The notes under the pieces: model-generated
Told to the model about the DNA's origin: nothing
Databases searched by the model: none
The model's input: the letters and a program-made list of their open reading frames with translations, nothing else
Program-made: the position numbers and the translations under genes
Part shown: positions 12,301 through 23,545 of the stretch, piece by piece
Layout: every line of letters starts with the position of its first letter
How positions within the stretch are numbered: the stretch's first letter is position 1
NCBI RefSeq assembly: GCF_964204645.1
Contig: NC_134030.1
Span: 11,902,278-11,966,277 of the forward strand
Reading direction: 5' to 3'
Origin: Tubulanus polymorphus
Lineage: Eukaryota; Nemertea; Palaeonemertea; Tubulaniformes; Tubulanidae
Length of the DNA: 64,000 nt

Positions 12301-12795
12301 TAGTAGGTGGTGACTGTGTACGGGCAACATAGGCCTATACCCAGTGGCATGGCAATGGCATGCCACTGGGTACCCACTACTGCACTATAGTATACTGCCT
12401 ACGGCTACTGCGACTGGTGGTTCGGTTGGCAGAAATTACTTTTTAACATGGGGGGGGGAGGGGGGAAGTAAGCGTGGATGAAGACAAATTAATTTAGCCG
12501 AGTAAGTAGCAAGCAAGTAAAGTAGTGGCAGTACAGTAGGCCTAGCGACAATGTGAGTGTGGTGGTAACGTGGCCGTGGTGGCAATAACAAGACTCCAAA
12601 ACTGGCAAAAGCCAAAATTAAAAAGCCCTGCCGCCGCGCGGTCGCGACGCCTCGCCTGCACCACCGTGTACGATCCTCGCGGCGTTCACCAGTGTTACCC
12701 AGTGAGTTTTTTATAATCTTGCAATCTACCTCTTTTTTCAAACCAATATTCCCACCAACTGGTCCGGAGACAAGCTTAACACGTTCGGAAAACAT
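3589..12795 (-). CDS. Twelve-exon SGNH hydrolase / Ulp1 protease / Mutator-like transposase / SWIM / PHD fusion protein
   Basis: Exons on the minus strand: 12795-12730, 11282-11168, 11096-10916, 10833-10723, 10628-10539, 10444-10378, 10259-10197, 10108-10028, 9924-9844, 9756-9691, 9593-9487 and 9325-3589. Every intron is GT-AG and the phases close to exactly 2255 codons including the TAA stop. Domains: SGNH hydrolase (Ser30, Gly53, Asn80, Asp160-x2-His163); C2H2-like finger (320-340); Ulp1/C48 protease (His665, Asp682, Cys744); Ser/Thr-rich repeats (~865-972); GATA-like finger (~1176-1201); MULE-type DDE core (Asp1401, Asp1493, C-x2-H, Glu1624); SWIM finger C-x-C...C-x-H (1812-1828); two C2H2-like fingers (~2062-2135); PHD finger (~2200-2250). 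The transposase and SWIM finger are expected of Mutator elements. The lipase-like and SUMO-protease-like domains are additions of unknown role. Exon 1 is the weakest part: it is chosen because GAG|GTAGAT keeps phase. Confidence 0.85.
7441..7760 (-). repeat. In-frame coding tandem repeat (NESTPIS / NSESAPIL type)
   Basis: About ten imperfect copies of a 13-17-residue Ser/Thr/Glu/Pro-rich motif lie between the protease and the zinc-finger/transposase half. The DNA units alternate GGTGTAGATTCA and GGTGCAGATTCA words. Probably an unstructured linker prone to length change; it is PEST-like in composition. Confidence 0.85.
10539..11282 (-). CDS. SGNH/GDSL hydrolase domain exons (2-5) of the fusion gene
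   Basis: Exons 2 to 5 encode an SGNH hydrolase. Block I is VADSIL (usual GDS, here ADS, nucleophile serine kept), block II is CPGGTIETL (oxyanion glycine), block III is VHVGTNN (oxyanion asparagine), and block V is DLLHPSRKG (catalytic Asp and His). All four signature residues are present although the domain is split by three introns. SGNH enzymes hydrolyse esters, but the substrate cannot be read from sequence. Esterase-like SGNH domains are known in ORF1 of some CR1-type retrotransposons; one fused to a DNA transposase is not something I recognise. Confidence 0.85.
11283..12729 (-). other. First intron of the fusion gene
   Basis: A 1.45-kb inferred intron. It contains chance open frames, a CCCC-rich tract near 12450 (reading on plus as a G run), and no protein motif. 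If exon 1 is wrong, part of this stretch would instead be 5' UTR or another first exon. Confidence 0.45.
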
Positions 12796-12914
12796 GATTC
12801 ACAATCTTTTAATCAACAGCCAGCAAGAATACACTTGACAGAAAATTCAAATTCAGCGGTTAACCGTTAAAAGTGAGTTGTTTAGCTGTGGGAGTAACAA
12901 AAAGGCGATCTTGA

Positions 12915-12959
12915 TGACGTCACTAGCCATCGACCAAAACAGGCTTTCAACCTTTTGCG
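12915..12959 (-). repeat. Right terminal inverted repeat of the Mutator-like element
   Basis: Partner of the left TIR, reading CGCAAAAGGTTGAAAGCC from its outer end on the minus strand. TATCAAA follows directly at 12960-12966. The inferred gene start (12795) lies about 120 bp inside, so this TIR probably holds or adjoins the promoter; the TGACGTCA palindrome at its inner end is a plausible activator site. Confidence 0.92.
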
Positions 12960-12966
12960 TATCAAA

Positions 12967-15000
12967 CCGTATCAGGCGCGCGGTTTCGCAGTCAGTCCAG
13001 CGTGGTGAGAGCGCCTCGACAACCTAAAGGTCAGTGGTATATAGATAGGAGCGGCCCGCGCCCCCATTAATTTTTGCCAAGATAACATTTCCAGGGCCAT
13101 TTTGAAAATGATATGGCCAACCCGTCGGAACCCTGTACCGGCTGTACGTAGTCGTAGTCGTAGACGTAAGTGTAGCGTTTCTCTCCTGGGTAGCGTGTTT
13201 CTTTTTAGTGTTGGATACGTAAAATAGGCGTTTGCTACTAGGGTTCGCCCTGAAACAATATAATCGGGTTATACGAAAATATTGGGGGAAGTAATTCCTC
13301 CTCAGGGAAAAGATACATTATGAGAATGCCGGTTTGCTAGCGTATCTATTTAACACCCGTATTGCTCGGGTTAGTTTTACTATCAACGGGTGGCGCTGTA
13401 TGTAAATTTCACATAAATCAACGACTTTCGGCTATTGGCGGTACTTAAGACCACTTGAAAACATCATAGTCAATTACGGTAGTAGTGAACATAAAAAGAT
13501 ACAGTACAAAGATACAGTACGGTGTACAGTTAAGGACATGATTCCATAGGACCCATACCAGAGACATTTTGTTCAGACAAGGACTATTAGTTAAACACTA
13601 ATCTTCATTTTCAGCAATTAACGATCTGGTGAATTAATTAGTGATTCGGTCTTTCGTCGGTTCGAGATAAAATGCCCGCAAAATAAGAACCTAACGAACC
13701 AGGGCTGACCATAAATTGCCCAACAGATAAATTTTCGAAACGACACAATCCAATCATGTTTGGTAACAAATGTGGCGTGGACCATGGTCTTTTAACTGAC
13801 CAATGCATGACCAGTACTGACCATATAGTAAATTATTTGTTTGCAAACAATTAAGTTGTTTGGTGTCAAATAACTAGATATGATGTGGGCATTAATCTAA
13901 AACTTGTTTTGACCAATGCTTGACCAGTACTGACCAGTTACCAGTGCTAACCAGAACCCCCATAAGTAATTTATATGTTTAGTGAATCCTTCGTTGGTAC
14001 TACTAGCTCTTACATTTAAATGTGTCGCTTGAAAAAGTCTTGTCCGATTTTTGTTGTATGTAGCGAGCTAACTTTGAAATTCCGCTAAAATGCATGATTT
14101 TTACGTAGGGTTTTGAACGAACAACGTTTCCATTTGTAATTGTAACGTGCGCATTTGAGCCTGTAACGTGCACATTTCACTCGCATGAACGTGCGTATCG
14201 GTACCAACATGCGAGACTTGTCAAACTTTTACGATCAAGACTTTCAAACTGAACAAAGAAGATATCATATCATATTATAAATACATGAATAGATGGAATG
14301 ATAATGTAGTAGTTTTAAATGTTTCGTAGCTGCTGTCCACTGACCACAGATCAAAGCTAATTGCCTGATATGAAATACATTTTTGTTATAGAGATGTAGT
14401 AGATCAGTGAGAATTCAAACTTATGGTTAATTTTGAGTGATCACAACGCTAACCAATAGAGAAAGCTAAGGCCTAAGAAAAGATGCATTAAGTATAACAT
14501 ATCTTTCAATATAATGATGAAGTATTCAACTGGCCATCACAACAATAGTTTGACTTATCTTATTGAAAAAACCGGAGTGTTAATGGGAAAACCTTGAATT
14601 CGAAACAATTCCACACTCATCGTTTACTTTGAAAACACAATTTGCATTTTGTGGACATGTATTTTTTTCTGCACCAAAAGCATGAAGTATATTATCTTTG
14701 CTTGTAAAAATTTGAAATTTTGGGGAAGATTTTTGGCCTCGTTAACCTGTGAACACGTCCTTCGTATATTTTCTAAGACCGACCCTTGAAATAATGCTGA
14801 GAGTTCCGAGGATAATTTTGGTAGGATGTAAACTTAGGCTGCTTCGTATCCGTGGAGGGTTGCTAATACACAATAATCATAAGTACCATGAGATTCGATA
14901 GAATATCGTTTTTCAATCATACGTACACGAATTATCGCGATATAAAGATAAATAATATGTTCATATACTTTTTACGTCTTATACTGTATATTTCTTTAGT
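12967..15000. other. No gene seen; GACCAGTACTGACC repeats
   Basis: No coding motif is visible. Around 13780-13970 the words TGACCAGTACTGACCA and CTGACCAATGC recur several times. Their reverse complements (GGTCAGT..., ATTGGTCAG) recur at 18040-18400, so the two clusters may be the subterminal repeats of one large decayed element. No clear TIR or target duplication was found. Confidence 0.5.
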
Positions 15001-18000
15001 AGTATAAATAAAGAGTGGATCAGCAGGCCACCTGAGACCATTCCACGATCTAAGGTCAGTTGCCAAAAGTTAGTAAGTTTACCAGTGCGACAAACAGCTA
15101 GTGCAAATAGCTAGAAAAGGTAACAATAGTGCATTGGCAAACGTAGAGCAAGCGTACATTGGTTGTTTAGGTTTTTCGAAGGGGAGAATTTGTGGGAAAA
15201 TTAATCATTACTGAAATATATCCATGGCGAGCTTTTCCAGGGATTTAAAAAGTTGAGCTGTACACAAGGAATTTTGTGTAGTCCAATATCCGTGATTACC
15301 TCTGGCGTGGAGAGATACAATCTAAAACCAACCCTAGAGTCAAATATTTTACCACAATTTTTTATGATCAATAAAAAGATTGAGTAATAGACATTCAATC
15401 AGTATTATCTAAATTCCACTCCATTTTAAACTCATTCATCTCTTCACAAACTCCAACTTGTTGAACAGTCCACATTAAAATTAGGGACCACTATTCTTGC
15501 TCATCTACACTGGCTACCAATCTAACAAAGGATTAAATTTGAGTGTTTGATGTTATAACAATATCAGACTGAAGTATGGATTCAGTTTCTACTTTTTAAT
15601 TGAACATTTATATCACATATTGGGCATCATTTTTACCAGTATATATTGAATAACCTATCCATATATCATCTTCAATTTTATGAAATCTGACTTTTGAGAT
15701 GTCATTCAATCAATGCATTCACATGCGGTCGTCGCTTTCAATAGCCACCACAGACTGGCTCCTTATTATTTCTTCGGTGATACCATTGGCGGACGATCCC
15801 ACACGTTTCTTGCTCCAGCCCTAGAATGCTCAATATTCGTCATGAACCCCGATTTGAGTTTAAATTCAAAATACTCCTAAAACACACCTGTTAACTAGAT
15901 TACTCTAAAACACCTTTATGTGCAAGAATCAGTGAAATTGGCGCTTTATCAGTTGTATTCATCATTCGTACCCACGAATCTCGTATCGTATCCTATTAAT
16001 GTGGAGACCCATCCTCGTAAAGAGAATGAATAGGCTCTGTTGCGTTCATATCATTTGATATGAGGCTACGTGTCATCTTCAATTGAAATCACGTTGTTTT
16101 TTTAAAGGGTGGGCGAGAATATATTCTTATGTTTTTGTTTCTCTGAATGTTGCTATTTAAGAGTTCAATAATTTCAGTCTACCAAACAAAGGATTTTCCG
16201 TATGTATCGTGACATGTTTTTCCATAACCCTAGGAGAGCAGGATAACTCTCTAGGTATTTTTTTGCGGATGACCGAAAGCTGCTGTCCCTTTCTAGTAAT
16301 TTGATGATATCCGTCGAAATCTAAATTCTAAAAAGGAATCAGGCATATCTTCTTTATTGACTAAATATGAACTCAACAACAAGTGACACTCCCTTCAAAG
16401 GCGCCGAAGTAAAATCATGTGTCGAGTGGAGATGATATTGTGTCAGAATTTCTTCAAAATCGGAGAAAATTGAATATTTTGAAAATAATCATTTTACATG
16501 TATGTTTAAATCCGTTATAACTGGAGCAATTTTCATGAAAAAATATCTATGGAATCAGCGAAATGTAATTAAGAGGAATACTATGTTTAAAAAGTTATCA
16601 AAGACATTTGAAAAAAGTTTTCTGAATTCGTCAACTGTTAAACTAGTAACAACCAGATGTGTTCCCATTAAACCACCGACCGCGAGCCGAGTCGATGTGA
16701 GATGTGCCCTACACTGAAAATCTCAAGTGCTATACAACCGGTTTTTTAGGTGCCTCTGAATGTCGGCCGTTAAAAAACTGAACAATTCCCATTTGGAAAG
16801 GGCCTACATAGTTAGAGAAAATTCAAGATGTGTATATCGTGTGAGATACAGGCTCCATATTTCATGTGCGTTTGGAATTTAACCTTGTTTATAACGAAAC
16901 ACGCATGTATTTATGCTATTTTAGATTTAAAAAAAATGTGTTTCATGAGACCCGCAAATAACGTCAAGTTATTTATGCATTTTTGATTAATATGAATAAA
17001 TTTCGCTTCGAAATCTTAAAATTTCTCAGGTGGATTATTCAATAAATTCACAACAGTCCATTATGGATTAGTTTGACGCCAATCGTTCTTTTAAAGATCT
17101 TTCTTTCTCGAAGAAAGATTTTCTTAAAAACTTTGATTATGGCGAATCTTTTATGTGTCCGATAGTTAAACCTTCGGGTATTATACTAGAATACAAATTT
17201 TTAAAGATATTCATAACATACTGAAGGATATCACAGGTTATACCCGAACATATGCAGTTGGATAGATCTTTTTGTTTCGACTCGCATGCGACAGTAAAAA
17301 CGGTACTTGATATAACAAGTGAACTTCATCATTGATATTTTCACTAATCTACTTGAATTCCAAAAAAGAACTGACAATGAAAAAGGGTTACAGCTGTGAC
17401 TGATATCGCTCCAAATTTCAATTCCTATGAACACTTTTAATATAAAGACAACTATTAACGAAACAGTTTTTAGAGGCGAAGAATCCGCGTTACCATCGAA
17501 TTTTCAAAACTTGAAGGAATGGTTAATGCCTCGGTGACCACTGGTCTAGTACGCGGTTTTCTGAAATGAAAGTGGCCAAGTCTAAATAACAACTATTGTA
17601 TCACATGATTTCAAATATTAGGAACCCAATGCGTTTAATGATTTAATTAATTGGTATCGCGCAGATTGGTTTAAAGACGGGTGTTAGTCACCTTGTGATT
17701 TAATTGTTTTTCATGCATCGATTAATTATCTTATTATAACTTATTTGTAGGCCCATCCCGCAAACATTTTCTATTCATTGAGTTTTCAAACGCAGTACTG
17801 TTCAGATGATTCGAGTCAAGTAGTAAAAAAGTTTATGTATTAGCATTACTATGCAGTGAAAATAACGCACTGCGGCAAGTGAGGTGCTGTGATCCAGATG
17901 TGTAACCCATTTATGGGTAATAAATTTCCATCATGTCAACGCCATTCAAAAACAGTAGCAAAACTTTCTGCTGGTTTCTAGAAATAGCAATACGACGACA

Positions 18001-18010
18001 AGCACTTTCG
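15001..18010. other. No gene seen
   Basis: A TATAAATA box-like word at about 15003 precedes a moderately GC-rich stretch, which could be a promoter, but no open frame with recognisable motifs follows. The remainder to 18010 is AT-rich with short unsupported frames. Confidence 0.45.
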
Positions 18011-18019
18011 AATTCGACC

Positions 18020-18335
18020 ACGATATTTGAGAAGTTTCGCTGGTGGTCAGTGATGGTCAATTTATGAATTTTAATGGCGAATCCTTTCTAGTTTCACACC
18101 AAAAGCGGTACCGGTATATCGTTCTTTCAAGAAGTTTCAATTGGTCAGTGGTGGTCAGTGATGGTCAATTTATGAATTTTCAATGGCGAATCCTTTCTAG
18201 TTTGACACCATAACGCGGTATATCGTTTTCATATTCGAGAAGTTTGAATTGGTCATTGGTGGTCAGTGATGGTCAGTGATGAATTTGCAATGATGATTCC
18301 TTAGAGGTTTGAAAACAAACATTACATGATAAATT
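18020..18335. repeat. Three-copy ~110-bp tandem repeat
   Basis: Each unit contains AGAAGTTT..ATTGGTCA, GGTGGTCAGTGATGGTCA, and ATGGCGAATCCTTTCTAGTT. Units start near 18028, 18130 and 18236 and diverge progressively. The GGTCA words are inverted relative to the GACCA words at 13780-13970. Confidence 0.8.
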
Positions 18336-21300
18336 TCCGAAATTCGAAGTCAAGTGGTCAGACTCGGGGATATCTCAATTGGTCAGTTACTGACCATCAT
18401 GGTGTCACCATTGTGGTCTATAGCTCAAATGAAACATGTGGAACCGACGAAGGGGTCCAAAAGCGTTTCCTGGAGTGACGTGATCCAAAAATGCCCTAAC
18501 TGGAAAAGGCAGTCTCTCAATTGGATGAAACCAAATCGGACAGGACAATTAAAATTTGGGAAGGCCACAGGCAGTGGTCTTTCTACGAAGCCCACGTGGT
18601 GAGCGTATTATTATGAAATCTTTTTTTAAACCACCATGTACCACGAAGTAATAAGCATCGTTGTAAGCACTTGAAACAGCCATTAACCACTTGAAACTGT
18701 CAGATCAAACATCATACCGCATCCCCGCAAAGAGGGGTGGTTCAGCAAACCGGAGTTTTCATTAGCCTCTCTAGACTACCCCGCCAGTACGGGTAGCCGA
18801 GCAAACCGGAAAACTCATAATGCTAAATTCTTATCTAAATTATCGTCAAATAAATATTCATCCTTCTCATTCCATGATCAGGGCTCAGCATCCAAGTAGG
18901 CGACTACCTGGCCAGGATTTCGCTTGGGTTCGAACCTAGTTCTCCCCAACATCTACCGTTCTCTACGTATGACACTCTGTCATGACTACCCCCGGATGAA
19001 GGCCATCAGTCAATAAAGGACTGAGGGTTCGGATCCTCGATCGATGGTCTCCATCTAACTACTGCTGACACGTCCCTGATCGAACTGGTCCTCTCATAAA
19101 GACGAATAATAATAGATTGGCACTGAGGTGAAAAATAGCGGCGAAACTCCTCTCCTCGTTCAGAAAAGACGAAGATATAAGACTTATATAAATCGTCATA
19201 AGATAAGAGCCCGTGGACTCTCAAATTTAATGTAACTAAGTCAATAAAATTAACAGCATATCTCTAAATTCTCTAAGCTCGCGGCGCGTCTCGAAAAAGT
19301 CTCGCGTCAAAAATGCATCGTACGTAAGTTAAGGCGAATAAATAATTGCTTCCTTCGGGTTGGACAAGATGATCATATCCAACCCGAAGGCGAGATAGGA
19401 AGGATCAATCTCTTACATCTTATATATAATTTATGTTCTCGACAGCAAAGTCAATAGTAAAGTCGGAATTCTGCGTGTGACCCGTGATCATACCAAAGAT
19501 CGGAATGTCCGACACGCTCGAACGACCCGCCTTTTATAGGAATCCGAGTGCGCTCATTGGCCAGTAGTGATATCACTACGCGCGAAGTAGGCCAAGAGCG
19601 CGCACTAAATAGTACGCGAATAAAATAGTTTACAGGAAGATTAATGCTCCCAGAAATTAAATATAGTCAATACACGCGCTAAAAATACCAAAAGAATACA
19701 TTAAAGAAGATAAAAACGAAATTCGAATATCAAACCCGAGTTTGATGTACGCGCGCAAGAATAGTGAGCCGCCTAGCGGTGCGACAAAGCTCAACTCGCC
19801 GAGCGAGGAACCGAAGAAAACAAATCAAACTATGTAAATATGATGAAAATAGGATTATGACATTACCAAATGGCAGTTCTAAAGTAAAAAACGATATCAA
19901 AAGAATAGACTACAGGTAAGTAACTTGAATGTTATTGCGCGAATTTACGATAAAAGCCAAATAAAAAGATGTGATCGTGCTATTTCCCGACAGAAATCGA
20001 TCAAAACCCCAACCCGAACGCGAATAGACCGTAACGAGACGCCCGAAAAACTTAACAGTGTCCAAATTTTCAGACTACAAATTCAAACCATCGAAAACAG
20101 ATACATATATATATATATACAAATAAAATCGCCCCACCAGGAGATATCGGAGGAAAGGATGAGGTGCTGAAACAAAAATGAATCAGAGGTGTTAAACAGA
20201 AACAGGGTCCATTTTCGCCGCATAAGTAAGTAGCGACCGGCATAGGTAGCTATATCCATAAAAAATTCAAATAGCTCCAATCTTACTGAAAGAAAGCTTG
20301 TTGGAATAGGGAGGGCTCAAATACGATATGCTTTTTAAATTTTTGAATTATCTTCATCAGTTTTTGAGATATCGCAAATTGAAGTTTGAAAATTTGAGCG
20401 AAAAGTATCTTCATGTTTCAATACACAAAAACTGTGATCTAAGAAGGCAATATTTCATGTAAACAAACTTCAATATCTCTTAAACTAAAAGAGATAGACA
20501 AGAAATTTAAAGAGCAATACACTCATAGCACTTTCAGGTGACAGTTGAAAGACCCAAAATTTTTATCTGATTCCAAATGCCTATGGTTTCCATGGAAACC
20601 AGCCGAAAAATGGTAAAATAATGAAAATATCGATGTTAGATCAAAAGTTATGATGTAGAAAGGGGATAGAATAACTAGTTATCAATAGTTTATGTTTGCC
20701 CTAAAGTTTATCTAGGAATATCTATTATTATATAGATTATTATTATTAGGTTTCCATGGTAATGGCAAGAAAAAATGTGAAATATTGAGAAATATTGATA
20801 TGATTTCAGATGAAATTATTTTTTTCACTACATAATTTTTGAAATGAATAAACATGATTATCAAGGCCTGTCAGTTAGGTCTATAACCATAGGCTCCTAT
20901 TGCAAATTGATTTAAATATACCAATTCTATATATTATTTGCTAAATGAATTTTAGTTAAGAAAAGCAGAAAATTAGGCTTGGCCTCAAAACGCTGAAATT
21001 TGAAATATATTCATGATATCATAATAAAATCAATCAGTTTAGAAACACAAACCAAGCAATAGTAATAATACTACTAATAATAACTAAATTATAATCCATT
21101 TGTTTTGTTTTGAGCTAAATTTCAACAATATTTTATATATATTTAAATTTTGCTGCTTTTGGAAAATCCCCTCGGGAGCCTCACTGTCCCATCACGCGCC
21201 TCTATTTTTGCCCGTCACAAGCCTCAATTCATCCCATTAGACGCCTCCCTCTTTCAACAGCCGCTTTACCGACGGGAGCGTAGTGGCGATCCGCGCGCGC

Positions 21301-22227
21301 AAAAAAAATGCCGATCATTTCGCTAAATCTGTCCTAATATTCAGAAATATAGTGATGAATAATTATGAATCGGAAAATAAATACAATAATTCACCGCTAG
21401 ACCGATGAATAATTGTTGAATATTGATCTCATCACGAGCAGCGCGGCGCGTCGTCATTCAATAACAAGTGCCGGCCGCCATTTTGTATCGCTTCAACGCA
21501 AAACTTAGACATCGACTTTTCCGGCAACGATCGCTCGGCCCCGACACGAAATAAAATCATGCAGTCTTCAGTATTTGAATTTTAAGATCCTAAACCTTCC
21601 GATTCCTGATGATTCGTCGCTTATTCCGGGTCCTAAGCTGACGAAATTTGCTCTTGAAAAAGGGTATATTTCGATTTCTATTTTCTTCGACTAAAATGCA
21701 GATTTATACACTAAACCAACCCCCAAGTGATAAAGATCGATCTTATTGGTTGATTCCAAAAGATTTTAGCTCATTTGCATTGATAGACCGGTTTTATGAA
21801 TGATTTTACTACGCGATGTCAAAACGCGTAGTAAAAACGCGCATCACACTTTTCCTAATCAATAATGGTCGTCACAATCGATAGTGGCGCCCCGCGCGGA
21901 CATGAACATACCTAGCATAGGTTTTTTCAAATTGCTCAAACCCGTGGCAAGTTGCCCCTTGGTTAGGCATGTCAAGACAATTTTCAAATTTGCCGTATTT
22001 AACAGGTAATACACTCGTTTAAAGGGGTTCTTCATTTGAAACAATATCCTTTTTCAATTTTGAAATTATTGCTAACAGTTATTTGAGATCGCGTTTTGAA
22101 ATTTGTTGACACTACTGGTTTTTCTCTTCATATTTAATGTTCAGAAAGTGTTACAACAATAGGTCACGACAATGTATGCTGGTGTGTGCATGCTGCAGTG
22201 TGAAAACAAAGTGTTTTTGATACATAT
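18336..22227. other. No gene seen; hairpin and CpG-rich patch
   Basis: No supported coding region. It contains a 13-bp-arm hairpin at 19352-19390, a palindromic X-box-like GGTTTCCATGGAAACC at 20585-20600, and a CpG-rich patch at about 21230-21490. The patch ends in GCCGCCATTTTG, a match to the YY1 consensus that often marks animal promoters, but no first exon could be supported next to it. Confidence 0.45.
19352..19390. repeat. 13-bp-arm hairpin with 13-nt loop
   Basis: CCTTCGGGTTGGA is followed 13 bases later by its exact reverse complement. There is no T run after it and no adjoining gene, so a terminator role is not supported. Confidence 0.85.
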
Positions 22228-22263
22228 TAAGGCCAAATAAAAAAAATTAGTTGTTTATCGTCC

Positions 22264-23537
22264 TTTTTTAGCCCACTTTGGACTTTAGTCCCAGCGGGCT
22301 ATTGCGTTCACTTTTCGTCTGTCGTCCGTCCGTTCGTCCGTCCGTAGACGGAATCCAGTTATTTTGGGAAGTTTTGAAGACGCTTCAAGGTAATGTCTTG
22401 ATATTTGGATTACACATGTATCTACCCTAGACACATCTTCAGCCCAAAAACTGGCCCTGTCAGAATCAAGATGTCTGACTGGCTGCCATTGTTTTTCGCC
22501 AAAATCAGCACTTTTTACACATTTTTGAACTTTTTGAGGGAAATTTTGAAGACACTTTGATCAATTACCTTGATCTTTCGGATATATGTGAATTCCCCCA
22601 GGGCCCATCAGCATAACAAAAATTGGGTCGATAGGACTCAAGATGGCCGTCCTATGACCTTTTTAGTGCCCAAAAAGGTTAATTTTGGCCCAAATTCTGA
22701 GTCCTGTAGCTTCCTACTGCTTTATCATTTCTCATTGCAATTTGTGATGGGTATTCTTTGGAAAGGGATGTTTTATACCTGAGACAGGTATTTTTCATCA
22801 GCCAATTATGACGCAATTGGCGGCCATCTTGGTGTCAGCAGTACTCATTCGTAAGTGGGAAAAAGTTTTTCCACATTATATTGATACCTAAGCGTATTTT
22901 GTTACCACAATCATTTAGAAAGTTGTAGCTCATAACATGTTCTATGATTGTGGTGAGTTTCGAGGTCATTGGTTTTTGTATATGGCCACCAGGGGGCGTT
23001 GAATAATGCAATATCTTAGTATTTCTATATTATATTCGTATCAATGCATATTTTGTATCCACAATCAATTGCAAAGTTGTAGCTCATGACATCATCTATG
23101 ATTGTGGCAAGTTTTAAGGCCATTAGTTATTCTATATGGTCACCAGGGGGCGTTGAATAGTAGAATAACTTAGTATTTCCTTATTATATTGGTACCTAGG
23201 CATATTTTGTTACCATGATCAATTACAAAGTTATAGTTCGTGACATGTTCTATGATTGTGGTGAGTTTCAAGGTCATTGGGTTTTGAATATGGTCACCAG
23301 GGGGCGTTGAATAGTAGAATAACTTAGTATTTCCATATTATTGTGGTAACGAGGTATATTTTGTTATCACAATCAATTACAAAATCATAGCTGCTGACAT
23401 GTTCTATGATTGTTGTGAGTTTCAAGGTCATTGGATTCTGTATATGGTCACCAGGCGTTGAATATTGAAATTGTTAGATTGTTGAGCATTTGGAACCACT
23501 TCGCAAGTGGGCATGATGTCCCTGGACCCCTAGTTTC
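22264..23537 (+). repeat. AGCCCACTT repeat element, full copy A, with CTCF-like motif array
   Basis: It starts TTTTTTAGCCCACTTTGG and ends near GGACCCCTAGTTT, with a hairpin (CCACTT-CGC-AAGTGG) about 20 bases before the CTAG end. After a CGTCCGTCCG simple-repeat stretch come four tandem monomers of about 150-155 bp. Three hold exact CACCAGGGGGCG cores (22986-22998, 23140-23152, 23294-23306) and a fourth has lost three G. A second full copy lies at 48281-49481, with fragments at 24991-25529 and 54612-54726. Confidence 0.85.
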
Positions 23538-23545
23538 AAAAGGAA

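Larger units (their letters stand above)
1196..12959 (-). mobile_element. Complete 11.8-kb TIR DNA transposon, Mutator-like, with a multidomain fusion gene
   Basis: The element is bounded by 45-bp terminal inverted repeats at 1196-1240 and 12915-12959 that differ at one base, and by identical TATCAAA direct repeats immediately outside (1189-1195 and 12960-12966). This shows a cut-and-paste insertion. Inside is a single minus-strand spliced gene that starts about 120 bp from the right TIR and stops at 3589, leaving 2.3 kb of non-coding sequence with tandem repeats before the left TIR. The transposase core resembles the MULE (Mutator-like) DDE fold: D, DKD, C-x2-H, then E. A 7-bp duplication is shorter than the 8-11 bp usual for Mutator, so the superfamily placement is an inference. 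The near-identical TIRs, intact splice sites and uninterrupted 5.7-kb last exon suggest a recent, possibly autonomous copy. Confidence 0.88.

Noticed and set aside
12436-12795. 119-codon minus-strand frame treated as a whole gene
   Set aside because: Only its first 22 codons fit, as exon 1 of the transposon gene; the rest is low-complexity and contains in-phase donor sites, so it is intron.
18354-18602. 82-codon plus-strand frame
   Set aside because: Partly in the GGTCA repeats, no domain, no splice or promoter support.
18890-18960. GGGTTCGAACCTAG as a SINE B box
   Set aside because: No A box at the right distance and no repeat copies in the window.
22264-23537. Helitron assignment for the AGCCC repeat
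   Set aside because: A 3' hairpin and CTAG exist, but the hairpin-to-end distance is about twice the usual and no 5' TC boundary or A|T insertion site could be fixed.
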